The translations under genes were made by a program, and so were the position numbers. From assembly GCA_041583015.1 (NCBI GenBank), contig JBFHGR010000158.1, positions 1 through 6,101 of the forward strand: a stretch of DNA of 6,101 bases. Direction: 5' to 3'. Below the pieces are notes generated by a model, which saw only the letters and a list, made by a program, of their open reading frames with translations, did not search any database and was not told where the DNA came from. Of the stretch, positions 5,776 to 6,101 are shown in pieces. Position 1 is the stretch's first letter; each line of letters starts with the position of its first letter. This DNA is from Parvicella sp041583015 (GTDB lineage: Bacteria > Bacteroidota > Bacteroidia > Flavobacteriales_D > Parvicellaceae).

Positions 5776-6101
5776 ATGAACAAAGGTGCGAGTTGGAGTG
5801 ATTTATTGGACAGAGCAATACAAGCGGCTATTGATAAATTCTTAAGTAATTTTGAATCTAAATCTAAAACTTACCAAAAGCACAAATCTTCTTTTGACAA
5901 GTATGCGCAAACAAGCACAAAAAGTGAGCTAAAGAGTAAATTTGCTAGTAATCTTCTTGTTCTTACTGCTGCCGTAATGAAATCTGACGGTAAAGTTCTA
6001 AAAAGTGAGTTGGAATTTGTCAAAAAGTTCTTTTACGAGCAGTTTCCCAAAAACTTTGCTTCGATTAGAATTAAAATGCTTAAAGACGTCCTTAAAATGG
6101 A
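5776..6101 (+). CDS. TerB/DjlA-like protein, N-terminal part, cut by right edge
   Basis: The first 108 residues are visible, starting at the ATG 6 bases after the previous stop. There is no signal peptide. Residues 1-52 are polar and Lys/Ser-rich (MNKGASWSDLLDRAIQAAI onwards) and probably helical. From about residue 55 the sequence FASNLLVLTAAVMKSDGKV, then SELEFVKKFF, matches the TerB-like helical domain found in tellurite-resistance TerB and in DjlA. The D71-G72 turn and acidic E78/E80 fall in the conserved DG-x-V-x-x-x-E block. In Bacteroidota, proteins starting like this often end in a J domain and are named DjlA-like or TerB-family proteins, but that part lies outside the window. Tellurite resistance itself should not be inferred. 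It is probably the fifth gene of the operon starting at 2599. Confidence 0.82.
   Translation, partial: MNKGASWSDLLDRAIQAAIDKFLSNFESKSKTYQKHKSSFDKYAQTSTKSELKSKFASNLLVLTAAVMKSDGKVLKSELEFVKKFFYEQFPKNFASIRIKMLKDVLKM

Noticed and set aside
5776..6101. Tellurite-resistance operon suggested by the TerB-like domain
   Set aside because: No other ter gene is present, and TerB-like domains occur in many unrelated proteins such as DjlA; the resistance role is not supported.

Overview
The window looks like chromosomal housekeeping DNA from a low-GC member of the Bacteroidota, most likely a Flavobacteriia-like lineage. The evidence is AT-rich sequence with A-rich leaders and no clear Shine-Dalgarno sites, perfect TAnnTTTG promoter boxes (the Bacteroidota -7 element), two signal peptides ending in the F-A-Q pattern common in that phylum, and a 404-residue SucC of the Bacteroidota type encoded without an adjacent sucD. 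No mobile element, CRISPR array, tRNA or rRNA gene was seen.

Left part, minus strand (1-2449). Two genes point leftwards. The first transcribed is sucC (succinyl-CoA ligase beta subunit), a single-gene unit with its own promoter box and a strong Rho-independent terminator. Beyond the terminator is an MsbA/LmrA-type ABC half-exporter. It runs off the left edge just before its Walker A motif, so only its membrane domain and the first strands of its ATPase domain are visible.

Divergent intergenic region (2450-2598). These 149 AT-rich bases hold two outward-facing TAnnTTTG boxes. The rightward one lies only 7 bases before the start codon of the next gene, which implies a leaderless or nearly leaderless mRNA.

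Right part, plus strand (2599-6101). Five genes are packed tightly with gaps of 10, 25, -14 and 6 bases and no internal terminator, so they are probably one operon. They encode an alpha/beta hydrolase, a LolD-type lipoprotein-transport ATPase (GTG start), a secreted DRGH-type DNA/RNA non-specific nuclease with a C-terminal OB-fold-like domain (TTG start), a small secreted protein of unknown function overlapping the nuclease gene, and the N-terminal part of a TerB/DjlA-like protein cut by the right edge. LolD works on envelope lipoproteins and two other products are exported, so an envelope theme is plausible, but no single pathway joining the five genes can be read from the sequence. The nuclease plus small-secreted-protein pair is the least ordinary part of the window.
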